This document shows positions 17,095-25,512 of a stretch of DNA of 64,000 nucleotides, piece after piece (position 1 is the stretch's first letter; every line of letters begins with the position of its first letter). Source of the DNA: Granulicella paludicola (GTDB lineage Bacteria > Acidobacteriota > Terriglobia > Terriglobales > Acidobacteriaceae). Under the pieces are notes generated by a model. It did no database searches, was not told the DNA's origin, and saw nothing but the letters and a program-made list of their open reading frames with translations. The DNA lies in assembly GCF_025685545.1 (NCBI RefSeq), contig NZ_JAGSYC010000025.1:310001-374000 (forward strand), written 5' to 3'. The position numbers and the translations under genes are program-made.

Positions 17095-18195
17095 ATGTAT
17101 CTCGTCTCTCTACTTCGCCGATCTTCCCGCGCTGCCCGCTGCTGCGCTGTCTTGACCCTTGCCACTGCAACGCTGGGGCTGGGTAGTTGTTCGTCCGGAA
17201 CCACGCCTGGGGCTGCGATTAATTTGGTCACCTCGCCGCTGTCGGTGTATGACCTGAAGGGGGACGTCGGTCTGATTCATGATCCGACGATCATCCGCCA
17301 GGGATCGAACTATTATGTCCTTTCGACGGACGGTGGCCAGGCAGGCGGCTTTCTGCCAATGTTCTGCTCGTCAGACAAGATCAATTGGAAGCGGTGTGGC
17401 CAGGTGTTTACGACCATCCCTGCTTCTCTGTCGACGGCGCTCGGCAGCGCGGTTACGTCGCTGTGGGCGCCAGACGTGAGCTACTTCAACGGCTTGTATC
17501 ACGTGTACTTTGTGGCCTCGGTCTTCGGCAGCAAGAATTCGATCATCGCGTTGGCGACCAGCCCGACGATGAACCCTACCGACCCGACGTATCAGTGGAC
17601 CTACCAGGGCATCACGTTACAGTCGCCGAGTGACGGTTCTGGCTACAACGCAATCGATCCCAGCATTCTTGTGGACACCGACAGCAACGGCAACCTGACG
17701 CATGTATGGATGACCTACGGCAGTTTCTATAACGGCATCGCGCAACGGGAGATCAACCCGGTGACCGGCCAGCTCTTACTGGCACAGACTGCTGCGCCGA
17801 CCCAACTGGCGACACGGCCGGGGGTGGCAAATAATCCTATCGAGGGGCCGTCGCTGGTCAAGCACAACGGCTACTACTACCTGTTTGCATCATTTGACTA
17901 TTGCTGCAACAGCAATTTCACGACGGACAACTACAAGATCGCGGTAGGCCGTGGCACGAGCCCACAGGGGCCGTTCGTGGACATGAACGGCATTTCCATG
18001 CTGAACGGCGGAGGAACGATCCTGTTGCAGACGGCGGGTGAGTTCACGGCGCCCGGTGGCGAGGACGTGCTGGTCGATCCGACCAACGGCGACCTGATTG
18101 CCTTCCATGCGTTGTCGAACACGCAGAATGGGTATGACTATTTGTTTGTGAAATCGTTGACGTGGCCTTCGGACTGGCCTGTGATTTCGAACTAG
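17095..18195 (+). CDS. GH43 arabinan endo-1,5-alpha-L-arabinosidase, lipoprotein
   Basis: The upstream ATG/GTG options lack ribosome sites, while AGGAG at 17082-17086 sits 8 nt before the ATG at 17095, giving 366 residues. The N-terminus is a lipoprotein signal with lipobox LGSC (C32), so the enzyme is anchored to a membrane. The GH43 acids are intact: D63 in LIHDPT, D188 in NAIDPS and E250 in PIEGPS. SLWAPDVSYFNGLYHVYF and FHALS match the arabinanase subfamily of the gene upstream, and both share the ...DYCCN/DLCCR cysteine pair. Having one soluble and one anchored copy suggests sequential cutting of arabinan. It ends at a strong bidirectional terminator shared with the LacI gene. Confidence 0.88.
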   Translation: MYLVSLLRRSSRAARCCAVLTLATATLGLGSCSSGTTPGAAINLVTSPLSVYDLKGDVGLIHDPTIIRQGSNYYVLSTDGGQAGGFLPMFCSSDKINWKRCGQVFTTIPASLSTALGSAVTSLWAPDVSYFNGLYHVYFVASVFGSKNSIIALATSPTMNPTDPTYQWTYQGITLQSPSDGSGYNAIDPSILVDTDSNGNLTHVWMTYGSFYNGIAQREINPVTGQLLLAQTAAPTQLATRPGVANNPIEGPSLVKHNGYYYLFASFDYCCNSNFTTDNYKIAVGRGTSPQGPFVDMNGISMLNGGGTILLQTAGEFTAPGGEDVLVDPTNGDLIAFHALSNTQNGYDYLFVKSLTWPSDWPVISN

Positions 18196-18211
18196 GCTTC
18201 AATCACTACAA

Positions 18212-18260
18212 AACACAATGCAGGGCCTCAGCTTAACGGCTGCAGGTCCTGCATTGTGTT
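18212..18260. terminator. Bidirectional hairpin between GH43 and LacI genes
   Basis: AACACAATGCAGGGCC (18212-18227) pairs with 18245-18260 over 16 bp with a single G-T wobble and a 17-nt loop. The right arm lies inside the 3' end of the LacI coding sequence, so the last LacI codons double as a terminator arm. Confidence 0.8.
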
Positions 18261-19352
18261 TCTGGGTAAACCGGTCGTTTGGCGGACGATGAGCTTTGTC
18301 GTCACCTGCGCGACTGTGGGGAGGGTGGAGTTACCTGGTTGGACCCGGGCCAGCAGGCATTTGATCGCTGCCTTCGCAAGATCGCGGCAGGACATGCGCA
18401 CGGTTGTAAGCGGCGGTATGGTGTACTCGGCGAGGTGTATGTCGTCAAAGCCGATGAGGGAGAAGTCGGCTGGGACCTTGAGGTTGGCCTCGAAGAGGGC
18501 ATGCTGTACGCCGATGGCAGTCATGTCGTTGGAACACATGATGGCGGTGGGCCAATCGGTGAGTGCGAGGATCTTGTTCATGGCATCTCTACCGCCGTCA
18601 AGGGTGTGATCGCCTTCGACCATCCACAGCTTTTGGGGGACAATACCGGTGGTGCGTAAGCAGTTATGAAAGACAGATAGACGCGCCGCGGCGGAGTGCA
18701 GGTGAAGTGGGCCGCTAATGAAGCCGATCTTGCGATGGCCGAGGACGGCGAGGTGCTGGATGCCCTCGTGTATGCCCGCGCCGTAGTCCACGGAAAGGCG
18801 GTTGACACGAGTGCTGCTGGGCGCGACATCGATGAGAGCGACAGGGATGCCCTCGTCGGCGAAGCGCTCGACGAGAGCATCCTCGAAACCGAAGGTCATA
18901 ATGGCGACGCCATCGACCTTGCGCTCGAGCATGCGGCGGGCGCAGTCCTCCATCTTGCGGGGGTTGTAGTCGGTAGAACCTATGAGGAGCTCGTAACCCT
19001 GGGCGACGGCGACCTCCTCGAACTCGCGGATGAGCTCGGGGAAGAAGGGGTTCGTGATTTCGGAGACGACAAGGCCGAGCATGCGGCTGCGGCCGGAGAC
19101 CAAGGCGCGGGCCTGAGTGTTCGGTCGGTAGTTCAGCTCGCTTACTGCCTTCCAGACGCGGGCGGCAAGTGAGGGATCCACGGTTGCAACATGATTTACG
19201 GTGCGTGAGACGGTGGCTATAGAAACTCTAGCGTGGGCTGCGACGCTGCGGATGTCGATCTTGGGAGCTTTGGTATTGATCGTGTCGGGGCGCGCTCGAG
19301 CAGGTTTACTTGCAAGCGAAGGTTTTCGAGGCTTTGTGGAGTCCCTCTTCAA
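18228..19352 (-). CDS. LacI-family transcriptional repressor
   Basis: This is a 374-residue regulator. A basic, Lys/Arg/Ser-rich N-terminal extension of about 30 residues precedes the LacI HTH (IDIRSVAAHARVSIATVSRT, then NYRPNTQARAL hinge region). The remainder is a type-1 sugar-binding core: GLVVSEITNPFFPELIREFE, the VALIDVAPSS segment, FISGPLHLHSAAARL and SLIGFDDIHLAEYTIPPLTT. It converges with the GH43 gene across a shared terminator and its promoter faces the region before the Ig-GH43-like gene. It is likely to repress the arabinanase part of the locus in response to a pentose. The effector cannot be read from sequence. Confidence 0.9.
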   Translation of the reverse strand: MKRDSTKPRKPSLASKPARARPDTINTKAPKIDIRSVAAHARVSIATVSRTVNHVATVDPSLAARVWKAVSELNYRPNTQARALVSGRSRMLGLVVSEITNPFFPELIREFEEVAVAQGYELLIGSTDYNPRKMEDCARRMLERKVDGVAIMTFGFEDALVERFADEGIPVALIDVAPSSTRVNRLSVDYGAGIHEGIQHLAVLGHRKIGFISGPLHLHSAAARLSVFHNCLRTTGIVPQKLWMVEGDHTLDGGRDAMNKILALTDWPTAIMCSNDMTAIGVQHALFEANLKVPADFSLIGFDDIHLAEYTIPPLTTVRMSCRDLAKAAIKCLLARVQPGNSTLPTVAQVTTKLIVRQTTGLPRNTMQDLQPLS

Positions 19353-19652
19353 TCTGGCATCCTTAGCAACTCTTCTTTACGTTCGATTCTTCAAGTCGTT
19401 TAGAGCAGCGAAGTGAGTGACTTGAGCAGTGAAGGTTTGCCTGTACACGTTGATAAGGTAACGTTTTTCAAAATTAATAGTAGGAAGTAGTGAACTTCTT
19501 CTAAGGGGATTATTGCATTAGGGCTACTGTCGCAGGAATTAATTTGGGCTCGCTGAGCATTCGCGTGGGATGCGGTTCGTTAGGGTGCTGCGATATGGTT
19601 GTGGTGACACTGACCGACGTTACGAATCGAAAGCAATGTCGATTTGAAGTTC
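19353..19652. other. 300-bp region between the LacI start and the next terminator
   Basis: No gene is seen. It contains the LacI upstream region, an AACGTT core at 19460-19465 of the kind found in LacI-family operators, and a perfect 15-bp dyad ATTTGAA-G-TTCAAAT at 19642-19656 that abuts the following terminator. None of these can be assigned with confidence. Confidence 0.3.
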
Positions 19653-19686
19653 AAATGCCCCACCTTCTGGGGAGGATGGGGCATTT
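19653..19686. terminator. Bidirectional hairpin downstream of the Ig-GH43-like gene
   Basis: AAATGCCCCA (19653-19662) pairs with TGGGGCATTT (19677-19686). On the plus strand it is followed by a run of six T in total; on the minus strand it closes 19 bp beyond the stop of the Ig-GH43-like gene. Confidence 0.7.
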
Positions 19687-19704
19687 TTTGCTACTACTCG
19701 CTGG

Positions 19705-22587
19705 CTATGGGACGAGGGCGGAGACGTGGATGTAACTGAAAGTGGCGCCTTCGCCGAGGTTGTCGGCGAAGATGCCAATCTTGGCGGACGTGCCATACGT
19801 GACGTTCCAGGCTGGCCCACGAACATAGGTGACGCCGTCCACACTGCTGTAACTGGTGTAGGTGGCTGCGCCAGTAGAGGCATTGGTGATGCGCTTGGCC
19901 AGCCGCAGGTAGGTGAAGGCCGAGTTGTGGGGCGTACCGACCGGGGCGGTCGACGAGTAGGCCGTATTGTTCGACGTGTTGACGCCGAACTGGTTGAGGA
20001 ACTCAAGCTGTCGTGTGTCAAAGTCGGCCCAGTCGTCAAGACGGAGATAGACAGCGTCGCTGCTGTAGACCATCAAGCCCTGGGCGGGGTAGTTGTAGCT
20101 GCAGCAGCCGGTAGGCGGAGTGAGCGAGTGGAACTTGATCTCGACCATATAGTTGCCGGTTGGTTCAGCTTCGGCAAGAATTGGCAGCGTCGTCATGCTG
20201 TACGCCGTTCCGGGGACGTTGGTGGACTCTGCGAAGTTTGAGCACAGCGTGAAGCCAGTAGCGCCGAAGCCGGGTGAGACGCCGGGAACCGCCGCAAAGC
20301 CGTTGCCAGGATCGAGGCAGGCAGCGTTCGGGTTGGGGCCGTGAATGAAACTGAACTGGCTGGCGAAGGCGGTCGCTCCCGCGAAGTCCTGCGAGTATGC
20401 GGCAAGCGCCGCGCCAGGTGCGTCGGGGGCGTAGGCGGGTGGGACGTACCCGTTGGTGGCGGCGGGTTGCGCGGCGGGGACGGGTTGAGGTTGGTCGGAG
20501 TCACCCGTTCCGTTGCGGACCACAGGCCAGCCGTTGACCCAGTCGAGCGGATCCATCATGAGCTGGCGCGCGGTGTATCCAGTCACATTGGGCAGGTATT
20601 GCTGGTTGGTGGAGACGCCGGAGTAGAAGATGTAGTCTTGGCCGGCCTCGTCGGTGAAGGTGGTATTGCTGCCGGGGCCGACGATCGTGTTGCCGGTGTT
20701 TACGAACACGGTGTCGCCGCCGGCAGCTCCATTGGTGCCGGAGGTAGCGGAGAAGGCGTTCATGTCGTTGCCTTCCGCGTCAAGGTATGGTCCAGTGATG
20801 CTGGTAGAACGTCCGACACGAACGCTGTAAGTGGAGTAGGCTCCGCTGCAGCAGGCGCCTGCAGGTGTGGCGAATTCGTAGTAATAGCCGTTCTTGTAGA
20901 GCAGATAAGGATTTGTGTAGTAGTTGTCGACGGCGATATTAACCTCGGTGCCAGCGTTGGAGGTGAGGCCGTTGGCAGAGAGTTGACGGATGGATAGGCC
21001 GGCGTAAATTCCCCCATAGGCGATCCAAAGCTGGCCGGTCTGATCGGCGAGGACTTCAGGGGCGAAAACAGTTCGGTTACAGCTGTTTCCGCAGGCGAGC
21101 TGCTGGTTTACGACCGGTCCGCCGCTATCGATGAAGGGGCCGGCGGGTGTAAGTGCGACGCCGACGCCAATGGCAGAGCCACCCGGAGAGGCAGTGACAG
21201 CAGGCGCCTCATAGTAGAGCAGATACTTGCCGCCGATGAATTTGATGGCGGGCGTCTGCAGCTCCTGTCCGGTCGCGATCCACGTGGGGAGCGTGGCGAA
21301 AGCGTCGCGGACGTAGGTCCAGTTGACGAGGTCGGGGGAACTGAAGATGGAGATCAGGTGAGCGCGGAAGCTGCCGCCAGGAGTAACCGTGTCAGCGGAG
21401 TTGAAGGCGTCTCCGGTGCAGTAGGCGTACCAGGTGTCTGTACCCGCAAGCTGGTACTTGATGATGGCGGGGTCGGGGCAGTTGTAGACCTTGCCCGTGT
21501 TGTCGACTGTGTCGGTGAGATTGAGCGGGTTTGTGTAGTTGGCACCGGTGTAGGCGGTGATAGTGAGCTTGAGCGAGTTAGTGGTGTAGTTGGGCGCGTA
21601 GTTCGCGTCGCCCGAGTAGTAGGCGGTAATCGTATTGCCAGCCGTGCCGGTGACGAACTGCTTGGTGGTGAGCGTGGCAGCGGTCCCGGCGCTGTTGACA
21701 GACGCAGTACCCAGAACGACGGTCCCGTCGTAGAAGGTCACGGTGCCGGTGGGCGCTCCCTTCGTGGTGCTTTGAGGGACGATGGTCGCGGTGAGGGTGT
21801 CGGAGGTGCCAGCGGCGACCGTGGCATTGTTGGCGACGGTGCCGGAAAGGGTGACGGTATCCTGCGTGAGCGGCGAGTGGACCGTGACGGCCGCACCGGC
21901 AGTAGTTACCGAGCCGAGGAAGAAGCCATTGGCTGCCAGCGAGGCACTGAAGACCTGTGTGCCGGTGGGCGCGCCGATGGTGTAAGGGAGCATGGCGATT
22001 GCGGTGCCATTCACGGTGGAAAGCGCGGCCGATCCAATGACCGTGGGGGCGCCGCCATTGGTCGCGACGTAAAAGGTGACCGTGCCGGTAGGGATGCTCA
22101 AGCCGCCGTTCGCGATGGCGGTGAGGCTGATGGGGTCGCCTACGCCGGCGATGATGAAGTTGGAGGCGATCGTGAGCGAGGTGGGGTCGTAGACGTTGAC
22201 CGTAACGGGTGCGGAGGTAGAGCCAGCGTGGGCCTGGTCACCACCGTAGACAGCGGTGATCTGATGTGCGCCGATGGCGAGGCCGGAGATGGTCGCGGTC
22301 ACCGTGCCTGCCCCCGCTACCACGACAGGCTGAAGGTACGTAGTGCCATCGTAGAAGACGATGGTGCCGAATGCAGACGAGATGGCGGAACCGCCAGCTA
22401 GTGTAGCCGTGGCGGTGAAGGAGCCTCCGACGTTGATCGTCGTGGTGGAGGTGGTCAGCGCGACAGAGGTGCCGGGGAGCGCGGTCGTGGTATTGCTGCT
22501 GCTGTTACAACCCGTAAGAGGGAGCAGGGCGAAAGCGGCGAGAATGGCTGCGGCGATGACGCTGCGGAACTGGATTTGGTGGCTCAC
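19705..22587 (-). CDS. Lipoprotein with three Ig-like repeats, a degenerate GH43 domain and a C-terminal beta-sandwich
   Basis: This 960-residue surface lipoprotein has lipobox LTGC (C27). Residues about 38-345 hold three Ig-like repeats of the bacterial type with GTVTFYDGT and ITAVYSGD. Residues about 355-690 align well with the two neighbouring GH43 arabinanases, including shared CCSG and a WVNGWPVV end. However, only the base is kept (D372 in CPDPAI): the pKa-modulating Asp is Ala (A509 in FAPEVL), the acid Glu is Thr (T558 in YYTNPY) and the metal-binding His is lost. The last 220 residues resemble the concanavalin-like domain often appended to GH43. It is therefore more likely a glycan-binding surface protein than an arabinanase. 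It is transcribed towards the LacI gene. Confidence 0.8.
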   Translation of the reverse strand: MSHQIQFRSVIAAAILAAFALLPLTGCNSSSNTTTALPGTSVALTTSTTTINVGGSFTATATLAGGSAISSAFGTIVFYDGTTYLQPVVVAGAGTVTATISGLAIGAHQITAVYGGDQAHAGSTSAPVTVNVYDPTSLTIASNFIIAGVGDPISLTAIANGGLSIPTGTVTFYVATNGGAPTVIGSAALSTVNGTAIAMLPYTIGAPTGTQVFSASLAANGFFLGSVTTAGAAVTVHSPLTQDTVTLSGTVANNATVAAGTSDTLTATIVPQSTTKGAPTGTVTFYDGTVVLGTASVNSAGTAATLTTKQFVTGTAGNTITAYYSGDANYAPNYTTNSLKLTITAYTGANYTNPLNLTDTVDNTGKVYNCPDPAIIKYQLAGTDTWYAYCTGDAFNSADTVTPGGSFRAHLISIFSSPDLVNWTYVRDAFATLPTWIATGQELQTPAIKFIGGKYLLYYEAPAVTASPGGSAIGVGVALTPAGPFIDSGGPVVNQQLACGNSCNRTVFAPEVLADQTGQLWIAYGGIYAGLSIRQLSANGLTSNAGTEVNIAVDNYYTNPYLLYKNGYYYEFATPAGACCSGAYSTYSVRVGRSTSITGPYLDAEGNDMNAFSATSGTNGAAGGDTVFVNTGNTIVGPGSNTTFTDEAGQDYIFYSGVSTNQQYLPNVTGYTARQLMMDPLDWVNGWPVVRNGTGDSDQPQPVPAAQPAATNGYVPPAYAPDAPGAALAAYSQDFAGATAFASQFSFIHGPNPNAACLDPGNGFAAVPGVSPGFGATGFTLCSNFAESTNVPGTAYSMTTLPILAEAEPTGNYMVEIKFHSLTPPTGCCSYNYPAQGLMVYSSDAVYLRLDDWADFDTRQLEFLNQFGVNTSNNTAYSSTAPVGTPHNSAFTYLRLAKRITNASTGAATYTSYSSVDGVTYVRGPAWNVTYGTSAKIGIFADNLGEGATFSYIHVSALVP

Positions 22588-23059
22588 TGTGGTGGATCCT
22601 CACGGCGATAGTCTAGAAAACGTATTCTTGAATGGCTGCAATCGTACGAAGCAGATGAAGCGCGGCAGGGTTCCGGCAATGCCCCGCACGCACACCTGCG
22701 GATGTTGAGAGACATCGCTAGAGTTAGGAATCTTAGCGCGGAAACTATACCCACACACAATAATGAAGCGCAAGAGTCTTTTTGGGATGGGTAAACGCTT
22801 CCTGCGGTGGAGTGCCAGTGTCCGTAGCATGACGCGAACCAGCCCGTCCCGGCTTAACAGTCTGGGTTGCGTTCCACCGCATTCAGGTATTTCTGCAATG
22901 CGACCGCCGAATTCGTGGCTCGCGGTCTGCGTAGGTGGTTGGCTGATACAGAAGCTGAGGCGCTCTATATCGAGCCCGGTTAGCCGATGATATCGACGGT
23001 ATTCCAGTCGGAATAGAGCGGGAGCGCTCCGAATTCGGTTACCGCCGTGCTGGAGCCTC
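22588..23059. other. Intergenic region before the integrase scar
   Basis: About 470 bp contain the upstream region of the Ig-GH43-like gene. Open frames here (for example a 161-codon one on the minus strand from 22600) have no recognisable motif or ribosome site and look like chance. The right half may be eroded mobile-element DNA. Confidence 0.4.
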
Positions 23060-23499
23060 GCGAGGCGAGCGGCAGCGGACTTCAATGGAGTTGGTCAAAT
23101 CAAAGGCGTCAGCAAGCGGTAGAAGAGGCCGATCATCCTTACCGTCGAGCAGTATTTCCAGATCCTCGCCCTGTTGCCAGAGTCCTACCAGACGATGGTG
23201 GTGCTTGCCCAATGCACCAGCCTCCGTGCCGAAGAGATACTGGCGCTGAACGGGAAGCGGCTGCCGCTGCATGATGAGCGGTGGGCTGCTGCCGGGAAGT
23301 ACGGCAGCGTAGGTTGGCATACCTTCCGCCATACCTATCGTTCCTGGCTGGACAGCACCTCGGCACCTATCGGCATGCAGCAGAACTAATGCGGCATGCC
23401 CAGGTTTCGACCACGATGATTGTGTACGGAAACGCCTTGATGACGTCCAAGCGTGAGGCCAACAGCAAGGTCGTAACGATGGCATTGAGGAGCGCTTAG
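23060..23499 (+). pseudogene. Tyrosine recombinase (phage-type integrase) remnant
   Basis: Pieces of one integrase can be read across three frames. MELVK (ATG at 23085) continues in another frame as KGVSKR, then meets an in-frame TAG at 23120-23122, then KRPIILTVEQYFQILALLPE and LRAEEILAL. The catalytic-domain box GWHTFRHTYRSW (Arg-His region) follows directly, with apparent loss of the segment normally between. A one-base deletion near 23385 shifts the frame, and LMRHAQVSTTM then VYGNALMTSKREANSK carry the region of the nucleophilic Tyr. At least four lesions make it nonfunctional. It points towards the 3' end of the tRNA at 23595, the normal orientation for an integrase next to its tRNA target. 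Confidence 0.8.
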
Positions 23500-23594
23500 G
23501 CCCATGCAAAAAACGCCAACCGCTCTCGATAACTTCCCAAAGCGATTTACGACCGCTGTTATTTGGGGTTATCTGGGGTTGACGTTTCGCTAAG

Positions 23595-23671
<77 letters not shown>

Positions 23672-24011
23672 CTTCCAATAATACGTAGGAAGGGCCCTGA
23701 GGTCAATGCCGGGTGAACGCCCCTCCTTTTGGAGCCGAAACTCGTCATTTGCCAGTGTTCGCGATAGATCTTCCTTCAGCCGCGTCCAGCGCTCATCAGA
23801 TCCAGCCCTGTTTTCCTCAGTTCGCGCGCAGATCGACGCCTTCGGGGCAGCCGCTCTCGCCGTGTGGTCAACCGGAACTTTTGCCGCGAGTTCGCGTCTT
23901 ACCTGATAGTGCAGGGCATCGAGCCCGGCACGCGTGCCTCGGCTGATCCGATGGCGATACAGATTGCATCCAACACCATGTTGCAGATGCGACGATTCTC
24001 GGGAGTGCAAG
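23672..24011. other. 340-bp region between tRNA and BON-protein gene
   Basis: I see no gene, strong hairpin or repeat here. The tRNA promoter (minus strand) and the promoter of the BON-domain gene must lie in it, but no convincing hexamers were identified. Confidence 0.4.
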
Positions 24012-25286
24012 ATGACGACTCGGTTGAAGTACAGTTTGGGCGGAATACTGATGGTAGCCTCCGCCAGCGCCTTCGCGCAGACCGCCCCTCCGGCCGCGAA
24101 CGGTTTGCCAGACGCTCAGGTTGAGTCCAACGTGCTGCGCGCATTGGCGGGAGCCTCGGACCTATCCACACAGAACATTCAGACCAACACGGTCTACGGC
24201 ACGGTCACGATCTCCGGCAACGTGCATGACGAAGCGATGCGCACGAAGGCTGAAAACCTCGTTGCCCGCACGCAGGGCGTGAAGAAGGTTGTCGACCAGT
24301 TGACCCTCGGCGACACCCCTCCACCCACCAACTCCGCCGACAACGCCCCACAGGGCGATCCCAATCAGGGCAATGCGCCGCAGGGACAGTCCGGACAGGT
24401 GTTGCTCTCGGACGGCACCTACGGTCCTCCTCCCTCTGGCGATCAGAATGGGCAGCCCATGCCACCTGACCAGCAGCTGCCAGCGGATCAGCAGCCTCAG
24501 GGCCAGCATGCTCCCCCGCCTCCGGGCTATAACGACCAGCAGGGCTATCCTCAGCAGGGACCTCCGCAAGGCCCTCCGCAGGGACGCCAACCTCTGTATG
24601 CAAATGGTGCTCCATATCAACCGCCTCCGGGAGCTACCGCAGGCCAGCGCCCGGGCATTCCCGTGGTCGTTCCTCCCAACTCACCGCTCCGCATCCGCAT
24701 CAACCGCGGCCTGACCTCTCAGCAGACGCAGCCGGGCACGCCCTTCGACGGCACTGTCATGGGCGATGTTGTCGCCAACGGCGTCGTCGCGATTCCGCGC
24801 GGAGCCACGGTGCAGGGAACTGTCATCGACGCCAAGAAGGCAGGCGTCTTCAAGGGCCATGGTGAGATCGCTCTGCAAGTTACCTCGCTCACCCTCGGTG
24901 GACAGGTCTACCCCGTCAACACGCAGGTCTGGGTGAACGACGGTCACGATAAGACCGCAGGCACCGTCAACCGCACCGCAGGCACGGCTGCCTTCGGCGC
25001 CATCATCGGAGCTCTCGCGGGCGGTGGTGAAGGTGCAGCCATCGGCGCGGGTGTCGGTGCAGGTGCTGGCCTCGCTTCCTCGGCGGGCGGTCCTCGCGGC
25101 CAGGTCATGATCCCGCCTGAGTCCGTGCTCACCTTCGTCACCGCTGCGCCCACCCCGGTTCGCACCGTGTCGGAGCAGGAGATGCAGCGCCTCTCCTTCG
25201 CCGCCGGCCCCGGACCTCAGCCGCAGCGCCCCATGCGCCGCTACTATAGTCCGTACTACGGCTACTACTACGGCCCAGCGTACTAA
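24012..25286 (+). CDS. BON-domain, glycine-zipper envelope protein
   Basis: The longer frame begins at 23934, but GGGAG at 24001-24005 and a signal peptide (MTTRLKYSLGGILMVASASA, cleavage AFAQ) place the start at 24012, giving 424 residues. A BON domain (about 31-100: QVESNVLRALAGASDLS ... VYGTVTISGNVHDEA) probably binds membrane or lipid. It is followed by a Pro/Gln/Gly-rich linker (about 105-215), a conserved beta domain (NSPLRIRINRGLTS ... IPRGATVQGTVI), a glycine-zipper helix (AFGAIIGALAGGG ... GAGVGAGAGLASS, about 330-365) and a Tyr-rich tail. It is a likely envelope-integrity protein; exact function unknown. Confidence 0.8.
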   Translation: MTTRLKYSLGGILMVASASAFAQTAPPAANGLPDAQVESNVLRALAGASDLSTQNIQTNTVYGTVTISGNVHDEAMRTKAENLVARTQGVKKVVDQLTLGDTPPPTNSADNAPQGDPNQGNAPQGQSGQVLLSDGTYGPPPSGDQNGQPMPPDQQLPADQQPQGQHAPPPPGYNDQQGYPQQGPPQGPPQGRQPLYANGAPYQPPPGATAGQRPGIPVVVPPNSPLRIRINRGLTSQQTQPGTPFDGTVMGDVVANGVVAIPRGATVQGTVIDAKKAGVFKGHGEIALQVTSLTLGGQVYPVNTQVWVNDGHDKTAGTVNRTAGTAAFGAIIGALAGGGEGAAIGAGVGAGAGLASSAGGPRGQVMIPPESVLTFVTAAPTPVRTVSEQEMQRLSFAAGPGPQPQRPMRRYYSPYYGYYYGPAY

Positions 25287-25302
25287 GCCTTAACGAACTG
25301 CC

Positions 25303-25333
25303 AGCAGGCCGCGGACGCACTCCGCGGCCTGCT
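25303..25333 (+). terminator. Hairpin terminator after BON-protein gene
   Basis: AGCAGGCCGCGGA (25303-25315) and its exact complement (25321-25333) form a 13-bp stem with loop CGCAC, 16 bp after the stop. TCATTTG follows. Confidence 0.8.
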
Positions 25334-25384
25334 TCATTTGCACCGCGTTCCACCCATCGGGTAGCGGTTCTTCTATATACTGGT

Positions 25385-25484
25385 GGGCAAGCCCCTGCAC
25401 ACGGGAGTGGTGCGTCTTCTTTAGGAAGAAGGACTCCTGCTCGTGCACAAACATCCGGGCAACGCGGCCTCGTTCACCGAGGCC
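25385..25484 (+). ncRNA. Structured leader or small RNA upstream of the ppiD-like gene
   Basis: A TATACT (25376-25381) resembles a -10 element and would start RNA near 25388. The RNA can form a nested irregular hairpin: TGCAC (25396-25400) with GTGCA (25443-25447), GGAGT (25404-25408) with ACTCC (25433-25437), and CTTCTT (25416-25421) with AAGAAG (25426-25431) around a TAGG loop. A second hairpin, GGCCTCG/CGAGGCC, spans 25466-25484. The gene starts 28 nt later. No known RNA family was recognised. It could be a cis-regulatory leader or an independent sRNA. Confidence 0.35.
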
Positions 25485-25512
25485 CGAATGAAGGTAAGGT
25501 CTTTAGCCAAGC

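Noticed and set aside
19460-19465. AACGTT as a LacI-family operator
   Set aside because: The core is only 6 bp and the flanks are not symmetric; too weak to call.
21358-22401. 347-codon open frame on the plus strand opposite the Ig-repeat lipoprotein
   Set aside because: The translation is Gly/Val/Arg-rich and repeats the periodicity of the Ig repeats in antisense; no motif or ribosome site.
22600-23085. 161-codon open frame on the minus strand before the integrase scar
   Set aside because: No recognisable domain or ribosome site, and it crosses into the integrase remnant, which reads convincingly on the plus strand.
25388-25512. Possible 6S RNA or SRP RNA
   Set aside because: The hairpin and the -10-like element prompted the comparison, but neither the 6S central bubble sequence nor the SRP GGAA tetraloop region could be recognised.
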